The notes under the pieces were generated by a model. That model searched no databases. It was given only the letters and a program-made list of their open reading frames with translations, and was not told the origin of the DNA. A DNA stretch of 64,000 bases, taken from contig NZ_JAUSYH010000001.1 of NCBI RefSeq assembly GCF_030816715.1, positions 7,316,001 to 7,380,000 on the forward strand. The letters are read 5' to 3'. The first letter of the stretch is position 1. Each line of letters begins with the position of its first letter. Origin of the DNA: Streptomyces achromogenes. Lineage in GTDB: Bacteria; Actinomycetota; Actinomycetes; Streptomycetales; Streptomycetaceae. The translations under genes and the position numbers were made by a program. Shown in pieces: positions 28,176 to 36,138 of this stretch.

Positions 28176-29519
28176 TCAGATGTTGCGGAAGCGGTTGATG
28201 GCGTCGATGTGCTGGGCGCGCTTGGCCTCGTCGCGCACGCCCAGCCCCTCCTGGGGTGCCAGCGCGAGGACGCCGACCTTGCCCTGGTGGAGGTTGCGGT
28301 GCACGTCGTAGGCGGCCTGGCCGGTCTCCTCCAGGGAGTAGACCTTCGACAGCGTCGGGTGGATCTTGCCCTTCGCGACCAGCCGGTTGGCCTCCCAGGC
28401 CTCGCGGTAGTTGGCGAAGTGCGAGCCGATGATCCGCTTCAGGGACATCCACAGGTAGCGGTTGTCGTACTGGTGCATGTAGCCCGAGGTCGAGGCGCAG
28501 GTGGTGATGGTGCCGCCCTTGCGGGTGACGTAGACGGAGGCGCCGAAGGTCTCGCGGCCGGGGTGCTCGAAGACGATGTCGATGTCCTCGCCGCCGGTGA
28601 GCTCGCGGATGCGCTTGCCGAAGCGCTTCCATTCCTTCGGGTCCTGGGTGTTCTCGTCCTTCCAGAACCGGTAGTCCTCGGCGGTGCGGTCGATGATCGC
28701 CTCGGCGCCCATGGCCCGGCAGATCTCGGCCTTCTGCGGCGAGGAGACGACGCAGATCGGGTTGGCGCCGCCGGCCAGCGCGAACTGCGTGGCGTAGCTG
28801 CCGAGTCCGCCGCTGGCGCCCCAGATCAGGACGTTGTCGCCCTGCTTCATGCCGGCGCCGTTGCGGGAGACCAGCTGCCGGTAGGCGGTGGAGTTGACGA
28901 GGCCGGGGGCCGCCGCCTCCTCCCACGACAGGTGGTCCGGCTTCGGCATCAGCTGGTTGGACTTGACCAGGGCGATCTCCGCCAGGCCGCCGAAGTTGGT
29001 CTCGAAGCCCCAGATGCGCTGCTCGGGGTCGAGCATCGTGTCGTTGTGGCCGTCCGAGGACTCCAGTTCGACGGAGAGGCAGTGCGCGACGACCTCGTCG
29101 CCCGGCTTCCAGGCGTTGACGCCGGGGCCGGTGCGCAGCACGACGCCCGCGAGGTCGGAGCCGATGACGTGGTACGGCAGGTCGTGCCGCTTGGTGAGCT
29201 CGCTGAGGCGGCCGTAGCGCTCCAGGAAGGAGAACGTGGAGACCGGCTCGAAGATCGAGGTCCACACGGAGTTGTAGTTGACCGAGGAGGCCATGACGGC
29301 CACCAGGGCCTCGCCCGGTCCGAGCTCGGGCAGGGCCACCTCGTCCAGGTGGATCGACTTGCGCGGGTCCTTGTCGCGGGTCTCCAGGCCCGCGAACATC
29401 TCCGTCTCGTCCTTGTGCACGGTGATCGCGCGGTAGGACTCGGGGAGCGGCAGAGCGGCGAAGTCGTCCGGCGTGGACTCCGGCGACTGGATCGCGTCCA
29501 GGATCTTGTTCATGGTCAC
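28176..29519 (-). CDS. ccr: Crotonyl-CoA carboxylase/reductase
   Basis: A 447-residue medium-chain reductase that uses NADPH to reduce crotonyl-CoA while fixing CO2, giving (2S)-ethylmalonyl-CoA. The GTG at 29519 is chosen: GGAGG lies seven bases before it, and it gives the family length. A later ATG (29513) is too far from that site. Rossmann turn: VLIWGASGGLGSYATQFA. CO2-pocket residues known from Kitasatospora setae have likely equivalents: Asn81 in SSVNYN, Phe-Glu in WGFETN, and His in GSHFAN, so carboxylation rather than plain reduction is expected. First gene of the ethylmalonyl-CoA operon, with a leader of about 220 bases. It also supplies ethylmalonyl-CoA for polyketides. Confidence 0.96.
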   Translation of the reverse strand: MTMNKILDAIQSPESTPDDFAALPLPESYRAITVHKDETEMFAGLETRDKDPRKSIHLDEVALPELGPGEALVAVMASSVNYNSVWTSIFEPVSTFSFLERYGRLSELTKRHDLPYHVIGSDLAGVVLRTGPGVNAWKPGDEVVAHCLSVELESSDGHNDTMLDPEQRIWGFETNFGGLAEIALVKSNQLMPKPDHLSWEEAAAPGLVNSTAYRQLVSRNGAGMKQGDNVLIWGASGGLGSYATQFALAGGANPICVVSSPQKAEICRAMGAEAIIDRTAEDYRFWKDENTQDPKEWKRFGKRIRELTGGEDIDIVFEHPGRETFGASVYVTRKGGTITTCASTSGYMHQYDNRYLWMSLKRIIGSHFANYREAWEANRLVAKGKIHPTLSKVYSLEETGQAAYDVHRNLHQGKVGVLALAPQEGLGVRDEAKRAQHIDAINRFRNI

Positions 29520-29743
29520 GGTGTTGCCTCCGGCGGTGAGCGCCCTGAGGGAGGGGCGCTGGGGTGTACGTCGGTGCTGCTGAGGGTTCGGGGAAGTGCC
29601 GTCGGTTCGGCTGGTGTGGTTCGGCAGCGCTTTGTGGCGCGGGAGGTTGCCTGTGACGCAGGCGTCCGGGCGCGCAATCCATGGGGTTGCGGGGACAGCC
29701 GACGTACGCATGGTCTCTGCACGCCGGCCGCCCGGACACCTTC

Positions 29744-29772
29744 AACGTATGACACCGCGTGTCACCTCGCAA
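29744..29772 (-). promoter_or_regulatory. ccr promoter with operator palindrome in the spacer
   Basis: On the minus strand TTGCGA (29772-29767) and TACGTT (29749-29744) are separated by exactly 17 bases. That spacer contains a perfect 15-bp inverted repeat, read on the plus strand as TGACACCGCGTGTCA (29750-29764). A protein bound there would block RNA polymerase. The nearby TetR gene (29950-30768) is the obvious candidate. Start of transcription would be near 29737, giving a leader of about 218 bases before the GTG of ccr. Confidence 0.65.
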
Positions 29773-29883
29773 GGCACTGAGTGCCAGAACTTCCTCTCAG
29801 CTGAAATCTTTACGTAACACATGAGCGATGATCGATCGAACGGGGACGTAATTCCGCGCGAAAAGGTGCTCTGACATGCCAAA

Positions 29884-29907
29884 ACGGCCACCCCGAGGGG
29901 TGGCCGT
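29884..29907 (-). terminator. Rho-independent terminator of the TetR gene
   Basis: Perfect 11-bp stem ACGGCCACCCC/GGGGTGGCCGT with a 2-base centre, followed on the minus strand by TTTTGG. It lies 43 bases past the TetR stop and ahead of the ccr promoter, insulating the operon. Confidence 0.8.
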
Positions 29908-29949
29908 CATCACAGCGCGAAGGGGACCGAGAAGGGGCGCGGAGGGCTC

Positions 29950-30768
29950 TCAGCGCTCCTTGAGTGCCTGCTCGATGGTGCGCATGACCTCGTCCAGCGA
30001 CGCGTCGGTCCGGGCGACGGTGACCAGCACCTCGCCCTGGGCGGAGGAGACCGCCGCCGCGACCGGCTGCGGGGCGCCGGCGCTGCCGCGGCCGGCTCCG
30101 ATGCCCGTCCCGAACGTCTTGCGCACGATCGCGAAGGCGTGGTCGAGCTGGCTCTCGACGTCGCCCTGGCCGCCGGCCCTCAGCCAGCGCCGCAGCACGT
30201 GGTTGTGGGCGGTGACCACGGCGGAGGCGGCGACCTCGGCGAGCAGCGGGTCGTCGTTGGCGTCGTCGTCGTGCGCGTGCTCGTCGAAGTGGCCGAGGAG
30301 ATAACGGGTGAACAGCCGCTCGTAGCGGGCCACCGACGCGATCTCGGCCTCGCGCAGGGTGGGCACCTCGCGCGTGAGCTGGTAGCGGGCGACCGAGATC
30401 TCCGGACGCGCCGCGTACATCCGCATGACCTCCTTGATGCCCCGGCACACCGTGTCCAGCGGGTGCTCGTGCGCGGGGGCCGCGTTCAGCACGGCCTCCG
30501 CCCGGATCAGGGTGTCGTCGTGGTCGGGGAAGATCGCCTCTTCCTTCGAGCGGAAGTGACGGAAGAAGGTGCGGCGGGCGACCCCGGCCGCCGCGGCGAT
30601 CTCGTCGACGGTGGTCGCCTCGTACCCCTTGGTCGAGAACAGCTCCATGGCCGCGGCCGCCAGTTCTCGGCGCATCTTGAGCCGCTGGGCGGCCGCGCGG
30701 CTGCCTGCGGCGCTCTCCGGCGCGTCGGGCGTGGCTGGTGTACGTGAGGACCTGGCGGGCTGGGACAT
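29950..30768 (-). CDS. TetR-family regulator, probable regulator of the ethylmalonyl-CoA operon
   Basis: A 272-residue regulator. Residues about 20-75 are the TetR DNA-binding domain (LFSTKGYEATTVDEIAAAAGVARRTFFRHFRSKEEA, quoted in parts: TTVDEIAAAAGVARRTFFRH is the recognition region). The ligand domain (about 80-215) is followed by an Ala/Gly-rich tail and a last segment VLVTVARTDASLDEVMRTIE. It lies directly upstream of ccr in the same direction, with a terminator between. S. coelicolor has a TetR gene at the same place. A ligand such as an acyl-CoA is plausible, but not visible. Start at MSQPARSS is preferred to an ATG 18 bases upstream, without a strong ribosome site for either. Confidence 0.85.
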   Translation of the reverse strand: MSQPARSSRTPATPDAPESAAGSRAAAQRLKMRRELAAAAMELFSTKGYEATTVDEIAAAAGVARRTFFRHFRSKEEAIFPDHDDTLIRAEAVLNAAPAHEHPLDTVCRGIKEVMRMYAARPEISVARYQLTREVPTLREAEIASVARYERLFTRYLLGHFDEHAHDDDANDDPLLAEVAASAVVTAHNHVLRRWLRAGGQGDVESQLDHAFAIVRKTFGTGIGAGRGSAGAPQPVAAAVSSAQGEVLVTVARTDASLDEVMRTIEQALKER

Positions 30769-30904
30769 GACCCGAACGTACTGCATGTGCGCAGCTCGGT
30801 GCGCCTGTCCGGGGCTTCCCCCGCCCTCGGCGGGCGGGGGCGCTCCGACGGGGTCGAGCAGGCCGCCCCAGTCCTCCGTCGTGCCGAACCCGTCGCCGGC
30901 GCCG

Positions 30905-32710
30905 TCAGCGGCGGGCATATTCGCGGAAGCCGCGGCCGGTCTTGCGGCCGAGGCAGCCCGCGGCCACCAGGTGCTCCAGCAGCGGCGCCGGCGCCAGTCC
31001 CGGGTCGCGGAACTCGCGGTGCAGGACCTTCTCGATGGCCAGCGAGACGTCGAGCCCGACCACGTCCAGCAGTTCGAAGGGGCCCATCGGGTAGCCGCCG
31101 CCCAGCTTCATCGCGGCGTCGATGTCGTCCAGGGTCGCGTAGTGCTCCTGCACCATCTTGATCGCGTTGTTGAGGTACGGGAAGAGCAGCGCGTTCACGA
31201 TGAAGCCCGCCCGGTCGCCGCAGTCGACGGCGTGCTTCTTGATCCGCGCGCACACCTCGCGGACCGTCGCGTGGACGTCGTCGGCCGTCAGCACCGTACG
31301 CACGACCTCGACCAGCTTCATCGCGGGCGCCGGGTTGAAGAAGTGCATCCCGATCACGTCCTGCGGGCGCGAGGTGGCGCGGGCGCAGGCGACGACCGGC
31401 AGCGAGGAGGTCGTCGTGGCGAGGACCGCGCCGGGCTTGCACACCTTGTCCAGCGTCGCGAAGAGCTGCTGCTTGACATCGAGGTCCTCGGCGACGGCCT
31501 CCAGCGCCAGGTCGACGTCGGCGAACGCGTCGTAGGAGCCGGCCGGGGTGATCCGGTCCAGGATCTGCGCGGCGGCCTCGGCGGTCAGCCGGCCCTTGTC
31601 GACGGAACGGGCGAGCGACTTGCCGATCCGGGCCTTGGCGGTCTGCGCCTTCTCCTCGCTGCGGGCGGCGAGGACGACGTCGTAACCGGCCTTGGCGAAG
31701 ACCTCGGCGATGCCGGAGGCCATGGTGCCGGAGCCGGCGACGCCGACCGAGGCGACCGCACGGCCCGCGGCCCCGGAGCCGCCCGACAGCGGCGTCAGCG
31801 CGTCCGGGACGACCGTCGCGCTGCCCGGGGCCTCGTAGGTGTAGAAGCCGCGGCCCGCCTTACGGCCCGTCAGGCCGGCCTCGCTGAGCTGCCCCAGGAT
31901 CGGCGCGGGGGCGTGCAGACGGTCGTGGGACTCGGCGTACATGGCCTCCAGCACCGTACGGGCGGTGTCGACGCCGATCAGGTCCAGCAGCGCCAGCGGG
32001 CCCATCGGCAGTCCGCAGCCGAGCCGCATCGCCGCGTCGATGTCCTCGCGGGAGGCGTACCGGGCCTCGTACATCGCGGCGGCCTGGTTGAGGTAGCCGA
32101 ACAGCAGCCCGTCGGCGACGAAGCCGGGCCGGTCGCCGACCGCGACGGGCTCCTTGCCCAGGTCGAGCGCGAGGTCGGTGACGGCGGCGACGGCGGCCGG
32201 GGCGGTCAGCACCGAGGAGACGACCTCGACCAGCTTCATGGCCGGCGCCGGGTTGAAGAAGTGCAGGCCCAGCACCCGCTCCGGGTGGGCCGAGTCGGCG
32301 GCGAGACGGGTCACGGACAGCGCGTTGGTGCCGGTGGCGAGGATGGTCCCGGGACGCACGATCGAGTCCAGCTCGCGGAAGATCTGCTGCTTGACCTCGT
32401 ACGACTCCGGCGCGACCTCGATCACGAGGTCGGCGTCGGCCGCGGTGCGCAGGTCGGTGGAGACGCGGACCCGGGCCAGGACGTCCGCGCGCTGCTGCTC
32501 GGTGAGCCGCCCACGCCGCACGGAGCGCTCGGTGGAGGCCTCCAGCGCGGCGACGGCGCGCGCGGTCTGGGCCTCGCTGACGTCGACGCCGATCACGTCG
32601 CGGCCGGCCGTGGCCAGGACCTCGGCGATGCCGGAGCCCATGGTGCCGAGGCCGATGACGGCGATCGTCTGGAGCGGGGACAGAGGGGTGTCGGACAGGG
32701 GAGCGGCCAT
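30905..32710 (-). CDS. Two-module 3-hydroxyacyl-CoA dehydrogenase (3-hydroxybutyryl-CoA dehydrogenase)
   Basis: A 601-residue protein made of two tandem copies of the 3-hydroxyacyl-CoA dehydrogenase unit. Each has its own NAD turn (VIGLGTMGSGIAEVLATAG near residue 18; VAGSGTMASGIAEVFAKAG near 330), catalytic-His region (LGLHFFNPAPAMKLVEVV and IGMHFFNPAPAMKLVEVV), and C-terminal dimer domain with GRKxGRGF. The second NAD turn reads GSGTMA rather than GLGTMG, so the two halves may differ in activity. The likely reaction is acetoacetyl-CoA to 3-hydroxybutyryl-CoA, the step feeding crotonyl-CoA to Ccr; it could equally oxidise in beta-oxidation. ATG after GGAG. It has a long leader with a hairpin. 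Confidence 0.92.
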   Translation of the reverse strand: MAAPLSDTPLSPLQTIAVIGLGTMGSGIAEVLATAGRDVIGVDVSEAQTARAVAALEASTERSVRRGRLTEQQRADVLARVRVSTDLRTAADADLVIEVAPESYEVKQQIFRELDSIVRPGTILATGTNALSVTRLAADSAHPERVLGLHFFNPAPAMKLVEVVSSVLTAPAAVAAVTDLALDLGKEPVAVGDRPGFVADGLLFGYLNQAAAMYEARYASREDIDAAMRLGCGLPMGPLALLDLIGVDTARTVLEAMYAESHDRLHAPAPILGQLSEAGLTGRKAGRGFYTYEAPGSATVVPDALTPLSGGSGAAGRAVASVGVAGSGTMASGIAEVFAKAGYDVVLAARSEEKAQTAKARIGKSLARSVDKGRLTAEAAAQILDRITPAGSYDAFADVDLALEAVAEDLDVKQQLFATLDKVCKPGAVLATTTSSLPVVACARATSRPQDVIGMHFFNPAPAMKLVEVVRTVLTADDVHATVREVCARIKKHAVDCGDRAGFIVNALLFPYLNNAIKMVQEHYATLDDIDAAMKLGGGYPMGPFELLDVVGLDVSLAIEKVLHREFRDPGLAPAPLLEHLVAAGCLGRKTGRGFREYARR

Positions 32711-33095
32711 CGCGGACTCCAGGAATGAGGTGACGACTGGGAACGCCCCCCGGTGCGCCGGGGGCCTCGAGAGGGCCGGGCGCACCGGGTGCGGAGAAAA
32801 GGAGTGCGGGTGTGATGCCGGGCTGCAAGCGCACACGCCCGGTGTCGTCACTGCGGGCGTGCACACGCCCCATGACGAACGAAAGTTCCGACCGGCCCTG
32901 TCCCGTGGCCGGGTCGTACAGCGGTACACGCGGTACCGAACCGACATCTCGCGGCGACTGCGTCACCAGGCCGCCACGAGGAGGTGCTGCGAGTGGGTGA
33001 CTCGCTCGAATGAGCTTAACCGGTGGGTAACGAGCGCGCCAGCCCTTTGGCTGTGATGCACCTCCCTTCCGGGACGACCACCTAGGCTCGGCGAC
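32711..33095. other. Divergent intergenic region with leader hairpin and repeated GCACACGCCC
   Basis: These 385 bases separate the dehydrogenase (minus) from the HEAT protein (plus). In the dehydrogenase leader, CGGTGCGCC (32751-32759) pairs with GGCGCACCG (32779-32787), with an inner GGCC/GGCC stem. GCACACGCCC occurs at 32831-32840 and again at 32861-32870, exactly 30 bases apart. TAGGCT at 33083-33088, seven bases before the ATG at 33096, is a likely leaderless -10 for the HEAT gene. Confidence 0.5.
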
Positions 33096-33671
33096 ATGGA
33101 CGAAGAGTTGCGATCGCTCACGGAGCGCTTACGGCGGGAGTCGGGGGGCACGGCACTCTACGAGCGGCTCACCGCCACCGCCGACCACGACGCGCTGGCG
33201 CAGGTGCTCACCGAGCCGGGACAGCCGCTGTGGGCCCGCGAACTGGCCGCGTTCCGGCTGGGGGTGGCCGGGGACCGCCGCGCCTTCGAGGCGCTCGTCC
33301 TGCTGCTCAACCACCGGGACCCGCCGCGCTGCGTCTGCGCCGCACACGCGCTGGCCCGCCTCGACGATCCGCGCACCGCCCGTGCGGCCGCCGCCCTGGC
33401 CACCAACGAACTGCGCGTGGCCTACGCCCTGCAGCCCGTCCGGCTGCTGGTGGAACTGCGCGCGCCCGAGTCCGTGCCCGCGCTGATCACGACGCTGCGG
33501 CGGCGGCTGCGGCCGCACGACCCCCACCGGCGGGTGGCGCTCGCCTGTGTGGAGGGGCTCGGCACGCTGGGCGACGGCCGCGCCCGGCCGGTGCTGAACG
33601 ACGCGCTCGCCCACCCGGTCCTCGCCGAGGCGGCCGTGCACGCGCTGGGGCGCATACCCCGGCAGCGGTGA
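33096..33671 (+). CDS. HEAT-repeat protein
   Basis: A 191-residue all-helical protein with about five HEAT-like units, seen as repeated LAAFRLGVAGDRRAFEALVLLL, AAHALARLDDPRTARAAAAL, PESVPALITTLRRRL, ALACVEGLGTLGDGRARPVL and AAVHALGRI. Such scaffolds bind partner proteins; no catalytic residue is seen. Some actinomycete copies are annotated as adenylosuccinate lyase or PBS lyase, which this sequence does not support. The transcript is probably leaderless. It is convergent with a GNAT gene across a hairpin. Confidence 0.82.
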   Translation: MDEELRSLTERLRRESGGTALYERLTATADHDALAQVLTEPGQPLWARELAAFRLGVAGDRRAFEALVLLLNHRDPPRCVCAAHALARLDDPRTARAAAALATNELRVAYALQPVRLLVELRAPESVPALITTLRRRLRPHDPHRRVALACVEGLGTLGDGRARPVLNDALAHPVLAEAAVHALGRIPRQR

Positions 33672-33681
33672 GCACACGGAA

Positions 33682-33701
33682 CCGGACCCGGCGGGGTCCG
33701 G
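33682..33701. terminator. Hairpin between convergent genes
   Basis: Eight-bp perfect stem CCGGACCC/GGGTCCGG with a 4-base loop, 10 bases past the HEAT gene stop and 13 bases before the end of the GNAT gene. Confidence 0.6.
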
Positions 33702-33714
33702 CCGCGCGGGCGGG

Positions 33715-34257
33715 TCAGCCGGAGCGGGGGACGGACGGCAGGTCCCCGCGGTAGCGCACCTCGGGCGCCGCGACCCCGTCCACCTCGAAGGCCTCCTCGG
33801 CGCCGTCCGCCCCGAACCCCGCGCGCTCGTAGAAGCGGCGGGCCGCGACGTTCCCCTTGAGCACCCAGAGGTACATACGGGAGTGCCCGAGGGCGCCGGC
33901 CCGCCGTACCGACTCCTGGAGCAGGGCGTGTCCGACGCCCCTGCCGAGATGCCCCGGGTCCACATAGATCGCGTACAACTCCGCGTCCGTCGTGCGCACT
34001 TCGCCGTCGCGGTAGGGGCCGTGGGCGGCCCAGCCGACCACCGCGCCGCCCCGTTCGGCGACCAGGTTCACCACGGCGGGGCCGCCGCGCGCGAAGAAGG
34101 CGCGCCGCTGCTCGGCGTCCTCGGCGACGCTCAGCGCGTCCAGGTGGGAATCGGGGAGCAGGCCCCGGTAGGCGGTCTGCCAGCCGCGGACCCGGATCTC
34201 GGAGACCCGGTCGACGTCGCCGAGCCGCATGTCCCGTACAGCGATCGGGAAGCTCAC
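33715..34257 (-). CDS. GNAT-family N-acetyltransferase
   Basis: A 180-residue acetyltransferase. The opening IAVRDMRLGDVDRVSEIRVRGWQTAYRGLLP is typical of a large actinomycete GNAT group; AIYVDPGHLGRGVGHALLQE holds the acetyl-CoA pyrophosphate loop (Q/R-x-x-G-x-G/A in the form LGRGVG), and YLWVLKGNVAARRFYERAGF is the last conserved motif. The acceptor is unknown. GTG at 34257 is used; a strong ribosome site is lacking and MRLGDVDR nine codons in is an alternative. It lies downstream of the S33 peptidase gene on the same strand but beyond a hairpin. Confidence 0.85.
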   Translation of the reverse strand: MSFPIAVRDMRLGDVDRVSEIRVRGWQTAYRGLLPDSHLDALSVAEDAEQRRAFFARGGPAVVNLVAERGGAVVGWAAHGPYRDGEVRTTDAELYAIYVDPGHLGRGVGHALLQESVRRAGALGHSRMYLWVLKGNVAARRFYERAGFGADGAEEAFEVDGVAAPEVRYRGDLPSVPRSG

Positions 34258-34307
34258 CGGGCCGCCACCGCCGCAGCCTCGACCCGCGTCGGGGACTTCG
34301 GACGAAA

Positions 34308-34324
34308 CGGCCCCGCGGGGGCCG
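34308..34324 (-). terminator. Terminator after the S33 peptidase gene
   Basis: CGGCCCC/GGGGCCG seven-bp stem with GCG loop; on the minus strand it is followed by TTTCG. It lies about 100 bases past the peptidase stop. Confidence 0.5.
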
Positions 34325-34425
34325 CCGGGGCGACCCCGGCAGGGGCGGGCATCCTGATCGGTTCACTCATGCGTCCATGATGGACCACGGGTCCGACAAC
34401 GCCCCGGACGGGTCGGGCGGACCGC

Positions 34426-36003
34426 TCAGCCGCGGAAGCCCAGCAGCCCGTGCAGGGTGGAGCCGCGCGCCGAGGACTGCGTGACCTTCGAACCCAGCGG
34501 CTCGGGGTCGGGCTGCGCCGCGCAGACCGCGTCGGCCTCGCCGTTCCCGCGCGGCACCGTGCCGTCGGCCAGGTACGCCGCGAGGTGCTTGTCCAGGCAG
34601 GCGTTGCCGCTCAGCGTGATGCCGTGGTTCTGGCCGCCCTCCTCGACCACGAGGCTGGAGCCGCGCAGCAGCGCGTGGACCGTCGCGCCGCCCTCGAACG
34701 GCGTGGCCGCGTCGTTCGTCGCCTGGAACAGCAGGACCGGCGGCAGCGAGCCGTTGGTCACGTTCACCGGGCCCCGCGGCCGGGTCGGCCAGAACGCGCA
34801 CGGCGCGTTGTACCAGGCGTTGTTCCACGTCATGAAGGGCGCCTTCGCGTACGCCGACCAGTTGTCCGAGCGCCACTGGTCCCAGTCGCCCGGCCAGGAG
34901 GCGTCACGGCACTGCACCGAGGTGTAGACGCTGTAGCCGTTGTCCCCGGCGGCGTCGACGGCCGCGAGGTTCTTGTACGCCTTGACCAGCGGCCCGGTGT
35001 TCCTGTCGTTCGCGTAGGCGGCGAACGCCTCGGCCAGGTGGGGCCAGTAGCCGTTGTAGTAGCCGCCGGGCAGGAAGGTGTCCTCCAGCTCCGAGGCGCC
35101 CACCGTGCCCTCGGCCGGCTTCTTCCCGAGCGCCGCCCGCATCGCGTACCACTTCGTCTCGACCTCGGCGGGGTCGGAGCCCAGCCGGTAGGCGGTGTCG
35201 TGCTTGGCGATCCAGGCCATCAGGGCGCGATGGCGGTCGTTGAAGGCGAGGTCCTGCGTGAGGTTGTCCTCGTACCAGACGCCGGTGGGGTCCACGACCG
35301 AGTCCAGGACCAGCCGCCGCACCCGCTGCGGGTACAGCCTGGCGTACACCGTGCCGAGGTAGGTGCCGTACGAGTAGCCGAAGTAGTTCAGCCGCGCCGC
35401 GCCCACCGCCTCACGGATCGCGTCCATGTCCTGGACCGCGCCGAGCGTGTCGATGTACGGCAGGACGTCGGCGTACTTCGCGGCGCAGGCCTCGGCGAAG
35501 GACCGGGCGCGCGTCAGGTTGGCCTGCTCGACCGCCTCGGTGAGCGGCACCGAGTCCGGTCGGACGGCGGCGAAGTGACCGGGCTTGCAGTTCAGGGCCG
35601 GCGTGCTCCTGCCCACCCCGCGCGGGTCGAAGCCGATGACGTCGTACTGCGCCGACACCGCCTTCGGCAGCGCCGAGGCGACGAAGCCGGCGAGGCTCAG
35701 CCCCCGGCCGCCGGGGCCGCCCGGGTTGACCAGCAGCGGCCCCTGGTACGTCTTCGCGGTGTGCGGGACGCGGGACAGCGCCAGCGTGATCTGTCTCCCG
35801 CCGGGCCGCGCGTGGTCGAGCGGTACCTTCAGCGAGGCGCACTGGAGCCTGGGCTGGTCGGTGGTCCCGCAGCCCTTCCAGGCGAGCTTCGCCGCGGGGG
35901 CGGGCGCGGAGGGGTGCGACGGGCTCGCGCCGGCGGGCACGGCCGTGACGGTCGCGGCCACCACGGCGACGGCGGCGCACAGCGAGGCTGCGCGTGGGTT
36001 CAT
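34426..36003 (-). CDS. Secreted S33 alpha/beta-hydrolase, tripeptidyl aminopeptidase-like
   Basis: A 525-residue exported protein. A Sec signal peptide (NPRAASLCAAVAVVAATVTA, cut near AGASP) is followed by an alpha/beta-hydrolase domain: oxyanion segment LLVNPGGPGGRGLS, IGFDPRGVGRS, nucleophile Ser in NYFGYSYGTYLG, Asp in LFQATNDAATPFEGG and His in GGQNHGITL. The Cys-rich C-terminal part (CRDASWPG, NAPCAFWP, GNACLDK, AVCAAQ) fits disulfides in a secreted enzyme. The family includes Streptomyces tripeptidyl aminopeptidases and SlpD/SlpE; it releases short peptides from N-termini of proteins. The ATG at 36003 follows GGGAG at six bases. Confidence 0.92.
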   Translation of the reverse strand: MNPRAASLCAAVAVVAATVTAVPAGASPSHPSAPAPAAKLAWKGCGTTDQPRLQCASLKVPLDHARPGGRQITLALSRVPHTAKTYQGPLLVNPGGPGGRGLSLAGFVASALPKAVSAQYDVIGFDPRGVGRSTPALNCKPGHFAAVRPDSVPLTEAVEQANLTRARSFAEACAAKYADVLPYIDTLGAVQDMDAIREAVGAARLNYFGYSYGTYLGTVYARLYPQRVRRLVLDSVVDPTGVWYEDNLTQDLAFNDRHRALMAWIAKHDTAYRLGSDPAEVETKWYAMRAALGKKPAEGTVGASELEDTFLPGGYYNGYWPHLAEAFAAYANDRNTGPLVKAYKNLAAVDAAGDNGYSVYTSVQCRDASWPGDWDQWRSDNWSAYAKAPFMTWNNAWYNAPCAFWPTRPRGPVNVTNGSLPPVLLFQATNDAATPFEGGATVHALLRGSSLVVEEGGQNHGITLSGNACLDKHLAAYLADGTVPRGNGEADAVCAAQPDPEPLGSKVTQSSARGSTLHGLLGFRG

Positions 36004-36138
36004 GGAGGGCTCCCAGGACGGAGGTGGTCGGACCGCGCGGGTCACGGCCCCTGCCGGATCGTCCCGGAAAGTCCGCCTCGATGAACCTGTTCCGGCGTCG
36101 GTTGACCCGTTCGGGTCGCCGGATGCGCTCGAACGCGT

